Shown one piece after another: positions 42,214 to 51,756 of a stretch of DNA of 64,000 nt; within the stretch, counting starts at the first letter, position 1; every line of letters starts with the position of its first letter. This DNA comes from Dolomitihabitans soli (GTDB lineage: Bacteria > Actinomycetota > Actinomycetes > Streptosporangiales > Streptosporangiaceae). The position numbers and the translations under genes are program-made. The stretch spans positions 1 to 64,000 of the forward strand of contig NZ_JAKNTW010000007.1 of NCBI RefSeq assembly GCF_022213955.1, in the 5' to 3' direction. Under the pieces are notes generated by a model. It saw only the letters and a list, made by a program, of their open reading frames with translations. It had not been told where the DNA came from and did no database searches.

Positions 42214-43485
42214 ATGCACCGGGTGCTGCACAATGGACGCGTGGACGGTGCGAGGACGAGCGTCGAGTTGCGTGCGCACAACCGGGTTCGGCTGCTGCGG
42301 GCGGTGCACGAGTGCGGCGCCGGCCGTACCCGATCGGAGCTGACCCGCGACCTCGACCTGGCCAGGGGCACCGCGTCGGTGCTGGTGACCGGCTTGATCG
42401 ATGACGACCTGGTGTCCGAGTCGCCCACCCCAGGGCACGCCAGGGGCCGTCCCACCCAGGTCCCGGGGCCGCATCCGCACGGGCCCCTCGTGCTGGCGGC
42501 GGACCTGCGCGAGGACGCGTGGGACCTCGCCGTCTGCGAGATCGGCGGCCGGACCACGGTGGTGGACAGCAGATCGCACGACGGCTCCCCCACGGGCGCG
42601 CTACCACCTCTGGGCGACGCGATACGCGCACAGCTCGGGCCACGCGTCGTCGGAGTGGGAGTGGCGGTGGCCGGCCCGGTCCGCTCGGGCAGGATCGTGG
42701 ACATCGCCCACCTGAGCTGGCGCGACGTGGACGTCGCCGAACTGCTAGCCGTCGGCCACGCGCCACTCCACATCGGCAACGACGCCCGCCTCGCCGGGCT
42801 GGCCGAAGCCAGACGCGGCCGCCTTCGCGGCGTGGACCTCGGCCTGCACCTGCACGTCGACTTCGACCCCGGCGGCACCCTCCTGGTGAACGGCACGCCC
42901 CTCGCCGGCGGTTCCGGTACGGCGGGCGAGTTCGGCCACATGCCACTGGCGGACCCCTCCGGGATGCCTGCCGACCGGCGGAGGCACTGCGCGTGCGGGG
43001 CTCAGGGCTGCTGGAGCCTCCAGGTCGGCGGCAACGCGCTGCTTGACCACTTCGGCCTCACGACCGGCGGCGGGCGCGGCAGAAGCGTCTCCGAGCGGAT
43101 CCTGGCCGACGCCGCCCGGGGAGACCCCGCGGCTGTCGAGGCGGTGGCCGTCAACGCCCGCGCGCTGGGCATGGGGATCGGCGCCCTGGTCAACGCACTG
43201 GACCCACGGGTGGTGACGCTCTCGGGGATGGGCACGGACCTGCTCGCCCTGGCCCGCGACGAGATCGAGGCGGCCTACCTGGCCGGCCTGATGGCCTTCC
43301 GCAGGCCCCGGCCCGCCGAGATCGCTCCTTCGACCCTCGACCGGCGGGGGCCACTGATCGGCGCCATGGAGTCGGCCTTCGACGCCTTCCTCACCGTCCC
43401 CGGCCTGCAGGGCTGGCGCGCGAGCCATGCCCGGTCCGACGAGTTGTTCCCGCCGACCGACGTCGCTTCGAAGAGTGCTCGCTGA
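42214..43485 (+). CDS. ROK-family transcriptional regulator (NagC/XylR type)
   Basis: ATG 42214 or GTG 42241 can start it. The protein of up to 423 aa has an N-terminal winged HTH (RVRLLRAVHECGAGRTRSELTRDLDLARGTASVLVTGLIDDDLV) and a ROK ATPase-fold domain with VVGVGVAVAGPV, IGNDARLAGLAEARRG, the ROK zinc motif (GTAGEFGHMPL with CACGAQGCW: Cys residues and His), and GMGIGALVNALDPRVVTLSG. ROK repressors bind sugars or phosphosugars. It diverges from the MFS gene, and the AT-rich GGGAATTATTTTGTTCACGG segment between them is the expected operator region. Confidence 0.88.
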   Translation: MHRVLHNGRVDGARTSVELRAHNRVRLLRAVHECGAGRTRSELTRDLDLARGTASVLVTGLIDDDLVSESPTPGHARGRPTQVPGPHPHGPLVLAADLREDAWDLAVCEIGGRTTVVDSRSHDGSPTGALPPLGDAIRAQLGPRVVGVGVAVAGPVRSGRIVDIAHLSWRDVDVAELLAVGHAPLHIGNDARLAGLAEARRGRLRGVDLGLHLHVDFDPGGTLLVNGTPLAGGSGTAGEFGHMPLADPSGMPADRRRHCACGAQGCWSLQVGGNALLDHFGLTTGGGRGRSVSERILADAARGDPAAVEAVAVNARALGMGIGALVNALDPRVVTLSGMGTDLLALARDEIEAAYLAGLMAFRRPRPAEIAPSTLDRRGPLIGAMESAFDAFLTVPGLQGWRASHARSDELFPPTDVASKSAR

Positions 43486-43680
43486 CGTACCAAATGGGGA
43501 TCTACGCTCGCGAGCCGGCCGACACCCGCCGCGGTGCACAGCAGGCCCGCGATCGCCGCGTACTTCATGCCGATCGCCCCGATGATCCGGCTCACCTGGG
43601 TGATGGCGAGCAGGAGGGCGGCGCAGAAGGTCTACCGGCTGCGGGACTACGCTCGGCGGCGGAGTCCCGCAGGCGGCCGG

Positions 43681-46600
43681 TCACCTCAGGGCGAACGCCC
43701 GGGTGATCGTCTCCTCGACCTTGGCGCCGGCCGAGTCCCAGGCCGTGACCTTCAAGGACGCATGGCCGGTGCGGCCCCGGTGGTCGGCCCGCGCCCGGTA
43801 CGTGCCATCGTCCCGCCGGTCGACCCGGACCTCGGCCCACGTCGCGCCGTCGTCGTAGGAGATCCGCGCGGTCGCGCCCTTGACGGGGCGGGACTCGGCG
43901 CCGGTGGGAGCCCGGACCGTGAACGCGAACGTGTGGCGCCCGCGGGCGGGCACGGCGTTGCGCAGGTCGACGCCCAGCTCGTAGTCGATCTTGAGCAGCG
44001 GCAGTACCTCCCGCCTCGCCGTGTGAGCGGACGGGAACGTCCAGGTGGTGGCCGTCTTCGTGCCCGTCCCCCACCACTCGGCGGTACGCGTCGACGACTG
44101 CTCCAGCCGGTACACGGCCCGCTCGGCCGGGAGGGCGACCGTCGTGTTGTACAGCTGAGTGCCCTCGCCGATCAGCGTGTCCCCCCGGTACAACCGGACG
44201 GCGGCCTGGTCGGCGGAGCCGTACAGGAATCCGAAGTGGTCGGGGTCGGAGTCGCCGAACTCCGGCACCATGAACCGCGCGGTGTCCCCGGTGCGCTGCG
44301 CGGGCAGGCCGTACTCGGCGTACGCGCTCGACAGCCTCCTGGGTTGCCCGGGGCCGCCGGGTGCGAACCAGTGCTCGGTGAGCGACTGGCCCGCCCGGTA
44401 CGTCCGGTCGCCGGTGATCAGCTCCGCGCCGCCCTCGATGGAGCGCTGGAACCGGGCACGCACCGTCAGGTCACCGGGTGTCGTCCACTCCTCACGTTCC
44501 ATCGCACCGCTGATCGGCGACGGCTTGATCATCATGCCGCCCACCATGGGCCGGAAGCTCGCGCGCGTGCCGTACCCCTGTTCGTCGGACGTGCCGTGGT
44601 AGTACGCCCGGATGCGGGTCATGGTCTTCGGCGAGATCTCGTACCGCAGGTCGCCCGGCACCTTGTCGTGCCACCGCAGCACGTCGTACCAGTACGGGCT
44701 CACCGAGGTGCCGTCCAACCGGACCCGGCCCGCCTCGCGGAGCGCCGCCGCCTCCTCGTGCCCCGTGGTGAACGAGGGGACGGCCAGCCCGTTACCCCAG
44801 TACGCCAGGGCGCCAGGCGCCTCGTTCATGGCGAGCACGACGATCGGGGCGCCCGCCTCGATGGCGGACTCCACAGCCTCGAACGCGTCCCGGTCCGGCT
44901 GGAACGTCAGCAGCGCCAGTTTCCCCCGCAGGTCGACGCCGGTGAAGTCCGAGCGGGCGCCGGCGTCGTACACGGGCAGGTCGCGCCGCCCGTCGAACCT
45001 CGGCCCGTACTCCATGTGGATCAGCCGGACCTCCTTGCCGCCCGGCACCGTCCGCGCCCTGGCGATGGGCGCGTACAGATCCCAGTGGTGGTACATCTCG
45101 AAATGACCGAGTTCCGCCTTCGGGATCGGTGCGGCGTAGGCGCGCTCGGTGGCCGGGGTCATCATCCACGACGACGACAGGCTGGCCTCGGGGACCGCGC
45201 CACTCCTGATGTGCCCGATCGTGACCTGGGAGTGATCGACCCGTTCGGCCGTGTCCAGCCGGATCCGGCTCGCGCGGCGGGCGTCGATCGGCACGGTCGC
45301 GGGGCCGGTGACCGTCACGTCCGGGTCACCCGCGAAGACGATCTCGGAGGACTGCGCGCCCGCCTGCCTGCGCTCCAGCATCGTGGCCATCATCGAGTAA
45401 CGCCCGGCGGGAAGCTCGGCGACGAGCCTGCCGTCCTCCGGGATCGGCAGGTCGCGGAACTCGCCGGTGTCCAGGTCCAGGACGTCGAGGCTGGACTCGG
45501 CGCCCGGCGCGCCGCCGTCCCGGTAGCCGACCGGGATCTCGACGCGATGCTTCACCGGGCTGATGGTCTGGGCGATCGCCACCGATACCGACACGCCCTC
45601 GGCGGTGCCGCGCAGCCGCCCGGCGTACCGGCCTCGGGTGCCCTTGGCGGGGTCGGCGGTGACGATCACGGGAACCCGGCCGCTCGCGGGCACCTCGACG
45701 TGGTCCGCGGACAGCGTGAACATGCCGTCGGGCGCCGGCTCGCCGCCGGGTTCGCGCACGTCGAGGGCGAGGTCGAGGGTGATCGGGGTGGTGCCGGAGT
45801 TGACGATCTCGACGGTCGAGGCGGTCTTCGCGCCCTCGGGCGTGACCGTGGGCACACTCACCGTCGCCGGGACGGCGTGCACCGGCTGGGCGACCGCCCT
45901 GGCCACGTCCACGCGTCCGGAGCCGACCACGTCGATCGCGCCCTCCACCGGCTTGGCGGCGCTCACCAGCGCCGCCTTGAGCTGCGGGCCGGTCCACTCC
46001 GGGTGCCGCTGGGCGAGCAGCGCGGCCGCACCCGCGACGTGTGGGGTGGCCATCGACGTGCCGTTCAGCGAGGTGTAGTCGTCGTCCACGGGGCTGCCCA
46101 GCGAGGTGCCCTCGGCACGGGCGGCGACGATGCCGACCCCGGGCGCGCTGATCTCCGGCTTGAGGGCGTCGTCGCCGGCCCGCGGACCGCGCGAGGAGAA
46201 GTCCGCCGGGGCGTCAGCCTTGTCGACCGCCCCGACGGTGAGCGCCTCGTCGGCGGAACCCGGCGAGCTCACCGTGCCGGATTCGGGACCGGCGTTGCCC
46301 GCCGCGACCACGAACAGCGCGCCCGTCTCGGCGGTCAGCGTGTTCAGCGACCGGCTCAGCGGGTCCGTGCCGTCGGTGGGCCCGTTGGTGCCCAGGCTCA
46401 TGCTGATGACGTCGGCGTCCTTGCCCGCCGCCCACTCCATCCCGGCGATGATCCAGGACAGGCTGCCGGAGCCCTGGTCGTTGAGGACCTTCCCGACGTA
46501 GAGGGAGGCGCCGGGCGCGACGCCCTTGCGCTTGCCGCCGGCCGCCGTACCGCTGCCCGCGATGGTGGCCGCCACGTGCGTGCCGTGACCGTTGTGGTCG

Positions 46601-47379
46601 GCGGCGTCGGTCGTGTCGGAGAAGTTGACGCTTTCGGCGACCCGGCCGCCGAGATCGGGGTGCGTGGCGTCGACACCCGTGTCGAGCACCGCCACCTTCA
46701 CCCCCTTGCCGTCGTATCCCGCCTGCCACACGGCCGGCGCGCCGATCTGCGGCACGCTGGTCTCCAGCGTCGCCTTCACCGGACGGTCGAGCCACACCTT
46801 GGCGTACGGCGCGGCGGCGGAACGGTCACGCCCGGCGTCGCCGAGGGCCTGCCAGAAGTCCGCGGCCTGGGCCGGGGCGCGTTCGACGGCGGTGGCGCCC
46901 GCACTGGGCAGCGACCGGGTCCTGCGGGCGCCCGCGGGCACCGGCCGGTCGGCCAGGGCCTGCTTCACGTCCGTGCCGTAGGAGAGGATCAGCGGGAGCG
47001 ACGCGCGATGGGCGTCGTCGTAGCCCGCCTCGATGAGGTCGGTGACGTTGAACAGCTCCCGGTCCAGCCGATCGGCCGCCAGCATCGGCCGGGCCGTGTC
47101 CGGGATCACGTACAGGTCGCCGCGCTCGGTCACGGTCTTGAACGCCGGTTGCGGCCGCCCGGCGGTCCCCGGCCGCGCGGTGGCGGCCTGGCGGCCGTCC
47201 GGGTAGGTCTGGACGTCGATGACATCACCGGTGACCAGCGTCAGCGTACGTTTGGACACGGCTGAGGCGGGCGGCGTCACCGGTGGTTTCCCCGGTTCCG
47301 CACCGGCCGGTACGGCCGGCCCCGAGGCCAGCACGACCGCACCGGCCGTCACCGCGACGACGCGTGAAAGTAAACGCAT
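43681..47379 (-). CDS. Secreted S8 (subtilisin-like) serine peptidase, large
   Basis: ATG 47379 has GAGG upstream and starts a signal peptide (MRLLSRVVAVTAGAVVLASG). The 1232-aa protein has the full catalytic set: Asp in VKVAVLDTGVDATHPDL, His in NGHGTHVAATIAG, oxyanion Asn in FVVAAGNAGPESG and Ser in NGTSMATPHVAGAAAL. A region of about 200 residues after the signal is likely a propeptide. Past residue about 540 come beta-rich domains and a PA-like insertion (KLALLTFQPD, APIVVLAMNEAP). The length fits large actinomycete exoproteases. It would digest extracellular proteins. The gene stands alone, and the antisense strand is long and open only by codon bias. Confidence 0.93.
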   Translation of the reverse strand: MRLLSRVVAVTAGAVVLASGPAVPAGAEPGKPPVTPPASAVSKRTLTLVTGDVIDVQTYPDGRQAATARPGTAGRPQPAFKTVTERGDLYVIPDTARPMLAADRLDRELFNVTDLIEAGYDDAHRASLPLILSYGTDVKQALADRPVPAGARRTRSLPSAGATAVERAPAQAADFWQALGDAGRDRSAAAPYAKVWLDRPVKATLETSVPQIGAPAVWQAGYDGKGVKVAVLDTGVDATHPDLGGRVAESVNFSDTTDAADHNGHGTHVAATIAGSGTAAGGKRKGVAPGASLYVGKVLNDQGSGSLSWIIAGMEWAAGKDADVISMSLGTNGPTDGTDPLSRSLNTLTAETGALFVVAAGNAGPESGTVSSPGSADEALTVGAVDKADAPADFSSRGPRAGDDALKPEISAPGVGIVAARAEGTSLGSPVDDDYTSLNGTSMATPHVAGAAALLAQRHPEWTGPQLKAALVSAAKPVEGAIDVVGSGRVDVARAVAQPVHAVPATVSVPTVTPEGAKTASTVEIVNSGTTPITLDLALDVREPGGEPAPDGMFTLSADHVEVPASGRVPVIVTADPAKGTRGRYAGRLRGTAEGVSVSVAIAQTISPVKHRVEIPVGYRDGGAPGAESSLDVLDLDTGEFRDLPIPEDGRLVAELPAGRYSMMATMLERRQAGAQSSEIVFAGDPDVTVTGPATVPIDARRASRIRLDTAERVDHSQVTIGHIRSGAVPEASLSSSWMMTPATERAYAAPIPKAELGHFEMYHHWDLYAPIARARTVPGGKEVRLIHMEYGPRFDGRRDLPVYDAGARSDFTGVDLRGKLALLTFQPDRDAFEAVESAIEAGAPIVVLAMNEAPGALAYWGNGLAVPSFTTGHEEAAALREAGRVRLDGTSVSPYWYDVLRWHDKVPGDLRYEISPKTMTRIRAYYHGTSDEQGYGTRASFRPMVGGMMIKPSPISGAMEREEWTTPGDLTVRARFQRSIEGGAELITGDRTYRAGQSLTEHWFAPGGPGQPRRLSSAYAEYGLPAQRTGDTARFMVPEFGDSDPDHFGFLYGSADQAAVRLYRGDTLIGEGTQLYNTTVALPAERAVYRLEQSSTRTAEWWGTGTKTATTWTFPSAHTARREVLPLLKIDYELGVDLRNAVPARGRHTFAFTVRAPTGAESRPVKGATARISYDDGATWAEVRVDRRDDGTYRARADHRGRTGHASLKVTAWDSAGAKVEETITRAFALR

Positions 47380-47586
47380 CCCTGAGGTTCCTCCCTGTCC
47401 CGGGCGGCACATCGGTCACACCGCGCCAGAACAGATCTTCGGCAGCCGAGATATATCGCGCCAGCACTTCTCGATGGCGGTTGGCCGACAAGTCGTGATC
47501 CCGCCACCCCCGGCCGCACCCGCGCCTTCGCCTGCTCCCGGGCCTCAGCGTGCCGATCGGCTCACCGCGCACCCGCCGGGGACGTG

Positions 47587-48162
47587 TTAATCCGGCCGTC
47601 TCTCGTCGTCGGCCATGCGGTAGGTGCCCTGTTCCAGGCGGTGGATCAGCTGGTGGGTCCACTGCGCGCGGCTCTCGGCGGTGTGCAGCCACAGCCCGAT
47701 GACCTCGCCGGTCGGGCCCCATGAATCCAGGTCGGTGTCCGGTGGGAGTTGCGCGGCGATGCCGTCCCGCCATTCCTCCATCGCCTGGGTGCGCTGCCGC
47801 AGGAGGTCGATCGCCTGGGCGCGGGGGAGGTCGTCGATGAGGCCCACCGCGGCGGCGAGGAGGTCGAGGCGGGGATCGCGGCTGGTGAGCGCGCCGCGGA
47901 GGAGGGCGAAGTAGGCCGTCTCGCCCTCCTCGGTCAGCTCGTACTCCATGCGCGGCGGTCCGCCCGCCGCGCTCGGCGTGGTCTCATGGGCGAGCAGCAG
48001 GCCCTGTCCGGTCATCGCCTTGAGCGCGTGGTAGACCGAGCCCGAGGTCGCGCTGGACCACTGGTGGGCGCCCCACGACTCCAGGTCCGCGCGGACCTGG
48101 TAGCCGTGGGTACGGCCATGGCGGCGGATCGCGCCGAGCACGAGAAGGCGGACCGCCGACAT
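47587..48162 (-). CDS. PadR-family transcriptional regulator
   Basis: The 191-aa protein starts MSAVRLLVLGAIRRHGRTHGYQVRADLESWG and shows the PadR winged helix (SGSVYHALKAMTGQGLLLAHET, MEYELTEEGETAYFALL) and a C-terminal helical dimerisation domain. It is 21 bp downstream of a VOC-family gene in the same direction, so the pair is probably one transcript and the regulator may sense a substrate of that protein. Confidence 0.88.
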   Translation of the reverse strand: MSAVRLLVLGAIRRHGRTHGYQVRADLESWGAHQWSSATSGSVYHALKAMTGQGLLLAHETTPSAAGGPPRMEYELTEEGETAYFALLRGALTSRDPRLDLLAAAVGLIDDLPRAQAIDLLRQRTQAMEEWRDGIAAQLPPDTDLDSWGPTGEVIGLWLHTAESRAQWTHQLIHRLEQGTYRMADDERRPD

Positions 48163-48183
48163 GGTGTTCCTCCGGGTCGATTC

Positions 48184-48513
48184 TCAGGCGGGTGTGCGGA
48201 CCCACCACAGTGTGCCGAACGGATCGACGAAGCAGCCCATCCTGGTGCCGTCGTCCTGGGCGGTGACCTCCATGCCCGGATTGGCGCCGGCGGCGATCGC
48301 CCGGGTGCAGACGGCCTCGGCGTCGGGCACGGTGGTCCACATCCGCACCCGCACCGGACCGGTGGGCGGGGCCAGGCAGCGACCGCCGTCAGGACCGGAG
48401 TCGGCGAAGAACAGGTTACCGGTCCTGATCCGCGCCGCGGCGTGGATCACCCACCCCGGGTCGCCGGCCAGGGCGGTGGTGACGGCGTCGCTGGGTGGGT
48501 GCGCCGGGGGCAT
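48184..48513 (-). CDS. VOC-family (PhnB/glyoxalase-like) protein
   Basis: The 109-aa chain carries VRMWTTVPDAEAVCTRAIAAGANPGMEVTAQDDGTRMGCFVDPFGTLWWVRTP, the classic C-terminal half of PhnB/glyoxalase-like proteins (DPFGxxWxxxT). The N-terminal half is short and atypical, so the gene may be shortened. It precedes a PadR regulator gene by 21 bp. Confidence 0.7.
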   Translation of the reverse strand: MPPAHPPSDAVTTALAGDPGWVIHAAARIRTGNLFFADSGPDGGRCLAPPTGPVRVRMWTTVPDAEAVCTRAIAAGANPGMEVTAQDDGTRMGCFVDPFGTLWWVRTPA

Positions 48514-48551
48514 CGGTTTTTCCGATCACGTAGGCGCAGACGCGGGTGGGA

Positions 48552-49109
48552 TCAGCTCAGGTACCGGTAAATGGCGTGGCGGATCTGTCCGGGCGTCATC
48601 GGGTCGGTCGACAGGGCGCTGTGCAGCACGAGCCCTTCGATGAGCGCGTCGAGTTCCCGGGCGGTGGTGGCGTCGAAGTGGCGTTCCAACGCCTGGCGGC
48701 TGCGCGCCATCCAGGCCTGTGTGACGGCCCTCAGGGCCGGATTACGCGCTGCGGCCACGTACAGCTCCACGGAGAGGACGAGGTCGTGCTGTGAGCCGAG
48801 CAGGTCGTCCGACACCAGCGAGATGACGGCTTCGACCGCCGCGTCACGGTCCCGGGCGGCACTCAGACGCTCGTCGAAGACGCGGGCCACCAGGGCGGCG
48901 TGCCGGGTGAACGCCTCGGCGAGCACCTCGTCCAGGGACGCGAAGTGGTAGGTCATCGAGCCCAGCGGCACGTCCGCGGTGCGGGCTATCTCCCGGTGCG
49001 TCGTCCCGGCGACGCCGCGCTCGCGGATGACGGTGAGGGCGGCGTCGATCAGCCGGTCCCGTCGACCGGGGTCGTGTCGGCGCGGGCGGCGCGGGGTGGA
49101 GCCGCTCAT
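48552..49109 (-). CDS. TetR-family regulator
   Basis: ATG 49109 overlaps the stop of the acetyltransferase gene (ATGA). The 185-aa protein has the TetR HTH RDRLIDAALTVIRERGVAGTTHREIARTADVPLGSMTYHFASLDEVLAEAF and a helical ligand domain. As the second gene of the pair it is probably autoregulated through the palindrome upstream of the acetyltransferase gene. Confidence 0.88.
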   Translation of the reverse strand: MSGSTPRRPRRHDPGRRDRLIDAALTVIRERGVAGTTHREIARTADVPLGSMTYHFASLDEVLAEAFTRHAALVARVFDERLSAARDRDAAVEAVISLVSDDLLGSQHDLVLSVELYVAAARNPALRAVTQAWMARSRQALERHFDATTARELDALIEGLVLHSALSTDPMTPGQIRHAIYRYLS

Positions 49110-49690
49110 GCCGTACCCGGGTCGATCGTGCGGATCACGCGGGCGGGATTGCCCACCGCGACGACGTTCGCCGGGAGATCTCGGGTGACCACCGCTCCGG
49201 CGCCGACGACGGTGTTCTCCCCGATCGTGACGCCGGGCAGGACGATCGCCCCGCTGCCCAGCCACACGTTGTCGCCGATGGTGATCGGCTTCGCGGCCTC
49301 CCATTTCGCCCGGCGGGGCTCCGGATCGACCGGGTGTGTCGGCGTCATGAGCTGTACGTAGGACCCGATCTGCACGTCGTCGCCGATGGTGATCGGCGCG
49401 ACGTCCAGAGCGACGAGACCGAAGTTGGCGAACGAACGGGCGCCGATGCGAATGTGGCTGCCGTAGTCGACCCGCAGCGGCGGCCGGATCTCCGTGCCCT
49501 CACCGACCGCACCGAGCAGCTCGGTGAGCAGGCGGCGCCGCTCCTGCGGATCACGGGCCGACGTCGCGTTGAACGCGTCCATCAGATCCATGGCCCGAAG
49601 GTTGTGCTCGGCCAGGTCCGGGTCATCGGCGATGTACAGGTCACCGGCGAGCATCCGCTCACGCATCGAGCGGCCATCGAAGTCAGACAT
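49106..49690 (-). CDS. Maltose/galactoside O-acetyltransferase-like hexapeptide protein
   Basis: The start is ATG 49690 or the adjacent ATG 49693. The protein has the Mac domain (SMRERMLAGDLYIADDPDLAEHNLRAMDLMDAFN) and left-handed beta-helix hexapeptides (ITIGDDVQIGSYVQLMTPTHPVDPEPRRAKWEAAKPITIGDNVWLGSGAIVLPGVTIGENTVVGAGAVVTRDLP). The catalytic His in PTHP is present. It transfers acetyl from acetyl-CoA to a sugar hydroxyl. It is co-transcribed with a TetR regulator. Confidence 0.9.
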   Translation of the reverse strand: MSDFDGRSMRERMLAGDLYIADDPDLAEHNLRAMDLMDAFNATSARDPQERRRLLTELLGAVGEGTEIRPPLRVDYGSHIRIGARSFANFGLVALDVAPITIGDDVQIGSYVQLMTPTHPVDPEPRRAKWEAAKPITIGDNVWLGSGAIVLPGVTIGENTVVGAGAVVTRDLPANVVAVGNPARVIRTIDPGTA

Positions 49691-49692
49691 CA

Positions 49693-49731
49693 TACGTACA
49701 AGCGTACACATCAAATGTACTCATGTACGTA
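49693..49731. promoter_or_regulatory. 39-bp inverted-repeat operator upstream of acetyltransferase-TetR pair
   Basis: Half-sites TACGTACAAGCGTACA and, inverted, TACGTACATGAGTACA differ at two positions and are separated by seven bases. The site touches the start codon of the first gene and fits autoregulation by the TetR protein of the pair. Confidence 0.75.
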
Positions 49732-49843
49732 TCGGGAGGGACGCGGCAACCCCGAGTCCGACCTGCCGACTTCGAGGGCAACCGAAATGTCCGCTACCGG
49801 CAGCCGGCCAAACCGTGACCGGCTGCAGGTCCGACCACGCCGA

Positions 49844-51751
49844 TCAGGCTTGCCATGGGGTATGCCATCTCCGATCCTCGTCAATGCCGTTGCCGATGAC
49901 CCGCAGTGCGGAGTTCGAACCGTACGAGCTGAGGGAGCAGACCACGCGGACGGTCCTCACTTCACCGGTCGTGCCTACGGTGATGTCGGTCTGCGTGGCG
50001 AGCCGTGTTGCCGAGGGATGGTGAGCGTGCGTGGAAATCTCGTATGTGTGGAGGAGTTCGATGGGTTCGTCTTCTACGGTGCGGCCCTTTGACCGCCGGC
50101 CGCCACGGACGACGACTTCGGTGTTGTCCGTGTTCTCCTCGATGGTCACGGTCATCTGCTGATCGGCCATCCGGCGGTCTTCCATGGCGCGGGCAGCCAC
50201 AGGTAGTTCGAAGGAGACTGCCATCTCGTGGGGAGCGGGCACCGTCGGCAGATGGAGGATGCTGCTGTGCGCGGAGCCGAGGAGCACTTCATAGCCGGCG
50301 GCGGAGAGCTGAGGCCAGTACTCGGGGAAGTCTGCCGCGCTGAGCGTCAGCTGAAGGCGATGTCCGGACTTCAGCTGATAGCGGGTGGGGTCGAAGTCCA
50401 GCTCGATGTGATGGCTCGTATCGGCCACGTCTGGTGATTCGGGCATCCCGGTGTAGGGCGGCGGGTTGGACAGGCGCTGGAAGCCGCGTGTGATCAGCGT
50501 CGTGTGGCCGTTTGGCGCGATGTCGTTGAGCTTCGCGACGATGTCCACATCGAGGTGGGCGACGACCAAGGAGAGGCTGATGCGGGGTGCTCCGGCGATG
50601 TCGAGGGGTGAGTCGAGTACGTCGGAGGTGAACGCGGCGGATCGGGCCACATCGCGTGTCTGATCCCGCGGAGCTGCTGCCATACCTAGACCTGCGGCGA
50701 CTCCGGCCGTTGCGTCGAAGGCCACCGGAACACGGCCCGGCGGCACTGATGGTCCGGCGGTCAGTCCGCTGTCGGAGAGGTGGAGGGCACGATCGACGGA
50801 GGGCGCGGCAGGGAAGTGTTCGGCGAACTCCCACCGCTCAGCGCCCATGATGTAGGTGGACACGGTCGGCGCGGGAGGGCCTTGGGGTCGGATGTTGCGC
50901 ACATGTTCGTCGAACCAGTCGATGGTCAAGGCCACGGAGTCGACCGGCGCCTGCTCCTGCCCTTCCGGCATGCCATGCAGCCATGGCCCGCAGATGATGC
51001 GGCGAGGTGCGTTGATGGCCGCGAAGTCGCGCCACGCGCCGGAGAAATTGGTGTCTCGCCAGCCGGTGACGATGAGGGTGGGCACATCGATGGTGGCCGG
51101 GTCGGCCTCTCGCCCCTGCCAGTAATGGTCGCGGTGTGGATGTCTGGCCCACACGTCGTGCCAGGGTCTCACCGCCTGGAGACGTGCGGTGAACGCCGAA
51201 GGATCGAGCCATGGAGCCGTGGGGGGCAGGGCGGTCAGGGCGAGCATCATCGTTGACCACTCACCAATGATCATGGCCAGTCCGAGGGCGCCTCTGCGCG
51301 CCACTTCGCCGGAGTAGGGGTCTGTCGATCCCTCGATCGCCGCCACTGCTCGCAGTGACGGAGCCCCGCTGGTCGCTGCGCGTAGGGCCGTGATGCCACC
51401 GTATGACAGGCCCCACACGGCCACCTGTCCGGTGCACCACGACTGATCAGCGAGTTGCTCGATGATGTCGTAGATGTCGTCCTGCTCGATCCTTTCGAAC
51501 GCATCGGACTTGACGCCCTCCGAGGACCCGGTCCCGCGAAAGTCGACCACGGCGACGGCGTACCCGGCGGCGGTGAACCCTTCCAGCTGTGGCGTGGTTC
51601 GTGGCCCGAACCACGCGTCTTTGGAGTACGGGTTGGATGCCACGATGACCGGCCAGACGTCGGAGGAGTCCTCATCTGGGAGATAGATGTTGCTGTCGAG
51701 GCGCACACCATCACGCATGGTCAACGGCACGTGACGGACGATTCGCGACAT
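49844..51751 (-). CDS. CocE/NonD-family alpha/beta hydrolase (X-Pro dipeptidyl-peptidase S15 type)
   Basis: The start at ATG 51751 (MSRIVRHVPLTMRDGVRLDSNIYLP) lies five bases after the ligase stop; 51808 is an alternative that would overlap it. The 635-aa protein has oxyanion/nucleophile motifs VAVVDFRGTGSSEG and VAVWGLSYGGITALRAA (Ser nucleophile), catalytic Asp near VTGWRDTNFSG and His in GPWLHG, then the C-terminal jelly-roll of CocE. It hydrolyses esters or amides of small acyl compounds. As the last gene of the operon with a CoA ligase and amidohydrolase, it likely opens a catabolic route whose substrate is unknown. Confidence 0.87.
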   Translation of the reverse strand: MSRIVRHVPLTMRDGVRLDSNIYLPDEDSSDVWPVIVASNPYSKDAWFGPRTTPQLEGFTAAGYAVAVVDFRGTGSSEGVKSDAFERIEQDDIYDIIEQLADQSWCTGQVAVWGLSYGGITALRAATSGAPSLRAVAAIEGSTDPYSGEVARRGALGLAMIIGEWSTMMLALTALPPTAPWLDPSAFTARLQAVRPWHDVWARHPHRDHYWQGREADPATIDVPTLIVTGWRDTNFSGAWRDFAAINAPRRIICGPWLHGMPEGQEQAPVDSVALTIDWFDEHVRNIRPQGPPAPTVSTYIMGAERWEFAEHFPAAPSVDRALHLSDSGLTAGPSVPPGRVPVAFDATAGVAAGLGMAAAPRDQTRDVARSAAFTSDVLDSPLDIAGAPRISLSLVVAHLDVDIVAKLNDIAPNGHTTLITRGFQRLSNPPPYTGMPESPDVADTSHHIELDFDPTRYQLKSGHRLQLTLSAADFPEYWPQLSAAGYEVLLGSAHSSILHLPTVPAPHEMAVSFELPVAARAMEDRRMADQQMTVTIEENTDNTEVVVRGGRRSKGRTVEDEPIELLHTYEISTHAHHPSATRLATQTDITVGTTGEVRTVRVVCSLSSYGSNSALRVIGNGIDEDRRWHTPWQA

Positions 51752-51756
51752 GAGGC

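Noticed and set aside
43534-47265. A 1243-codon plus-strand open frame antisense to the S8 peptidase
   Set aside because: It is the mirror of a strongly supported protease gene. The translation is Arg/Gly/Val/Leu-rich without domains and arises from high-GC codon bias.
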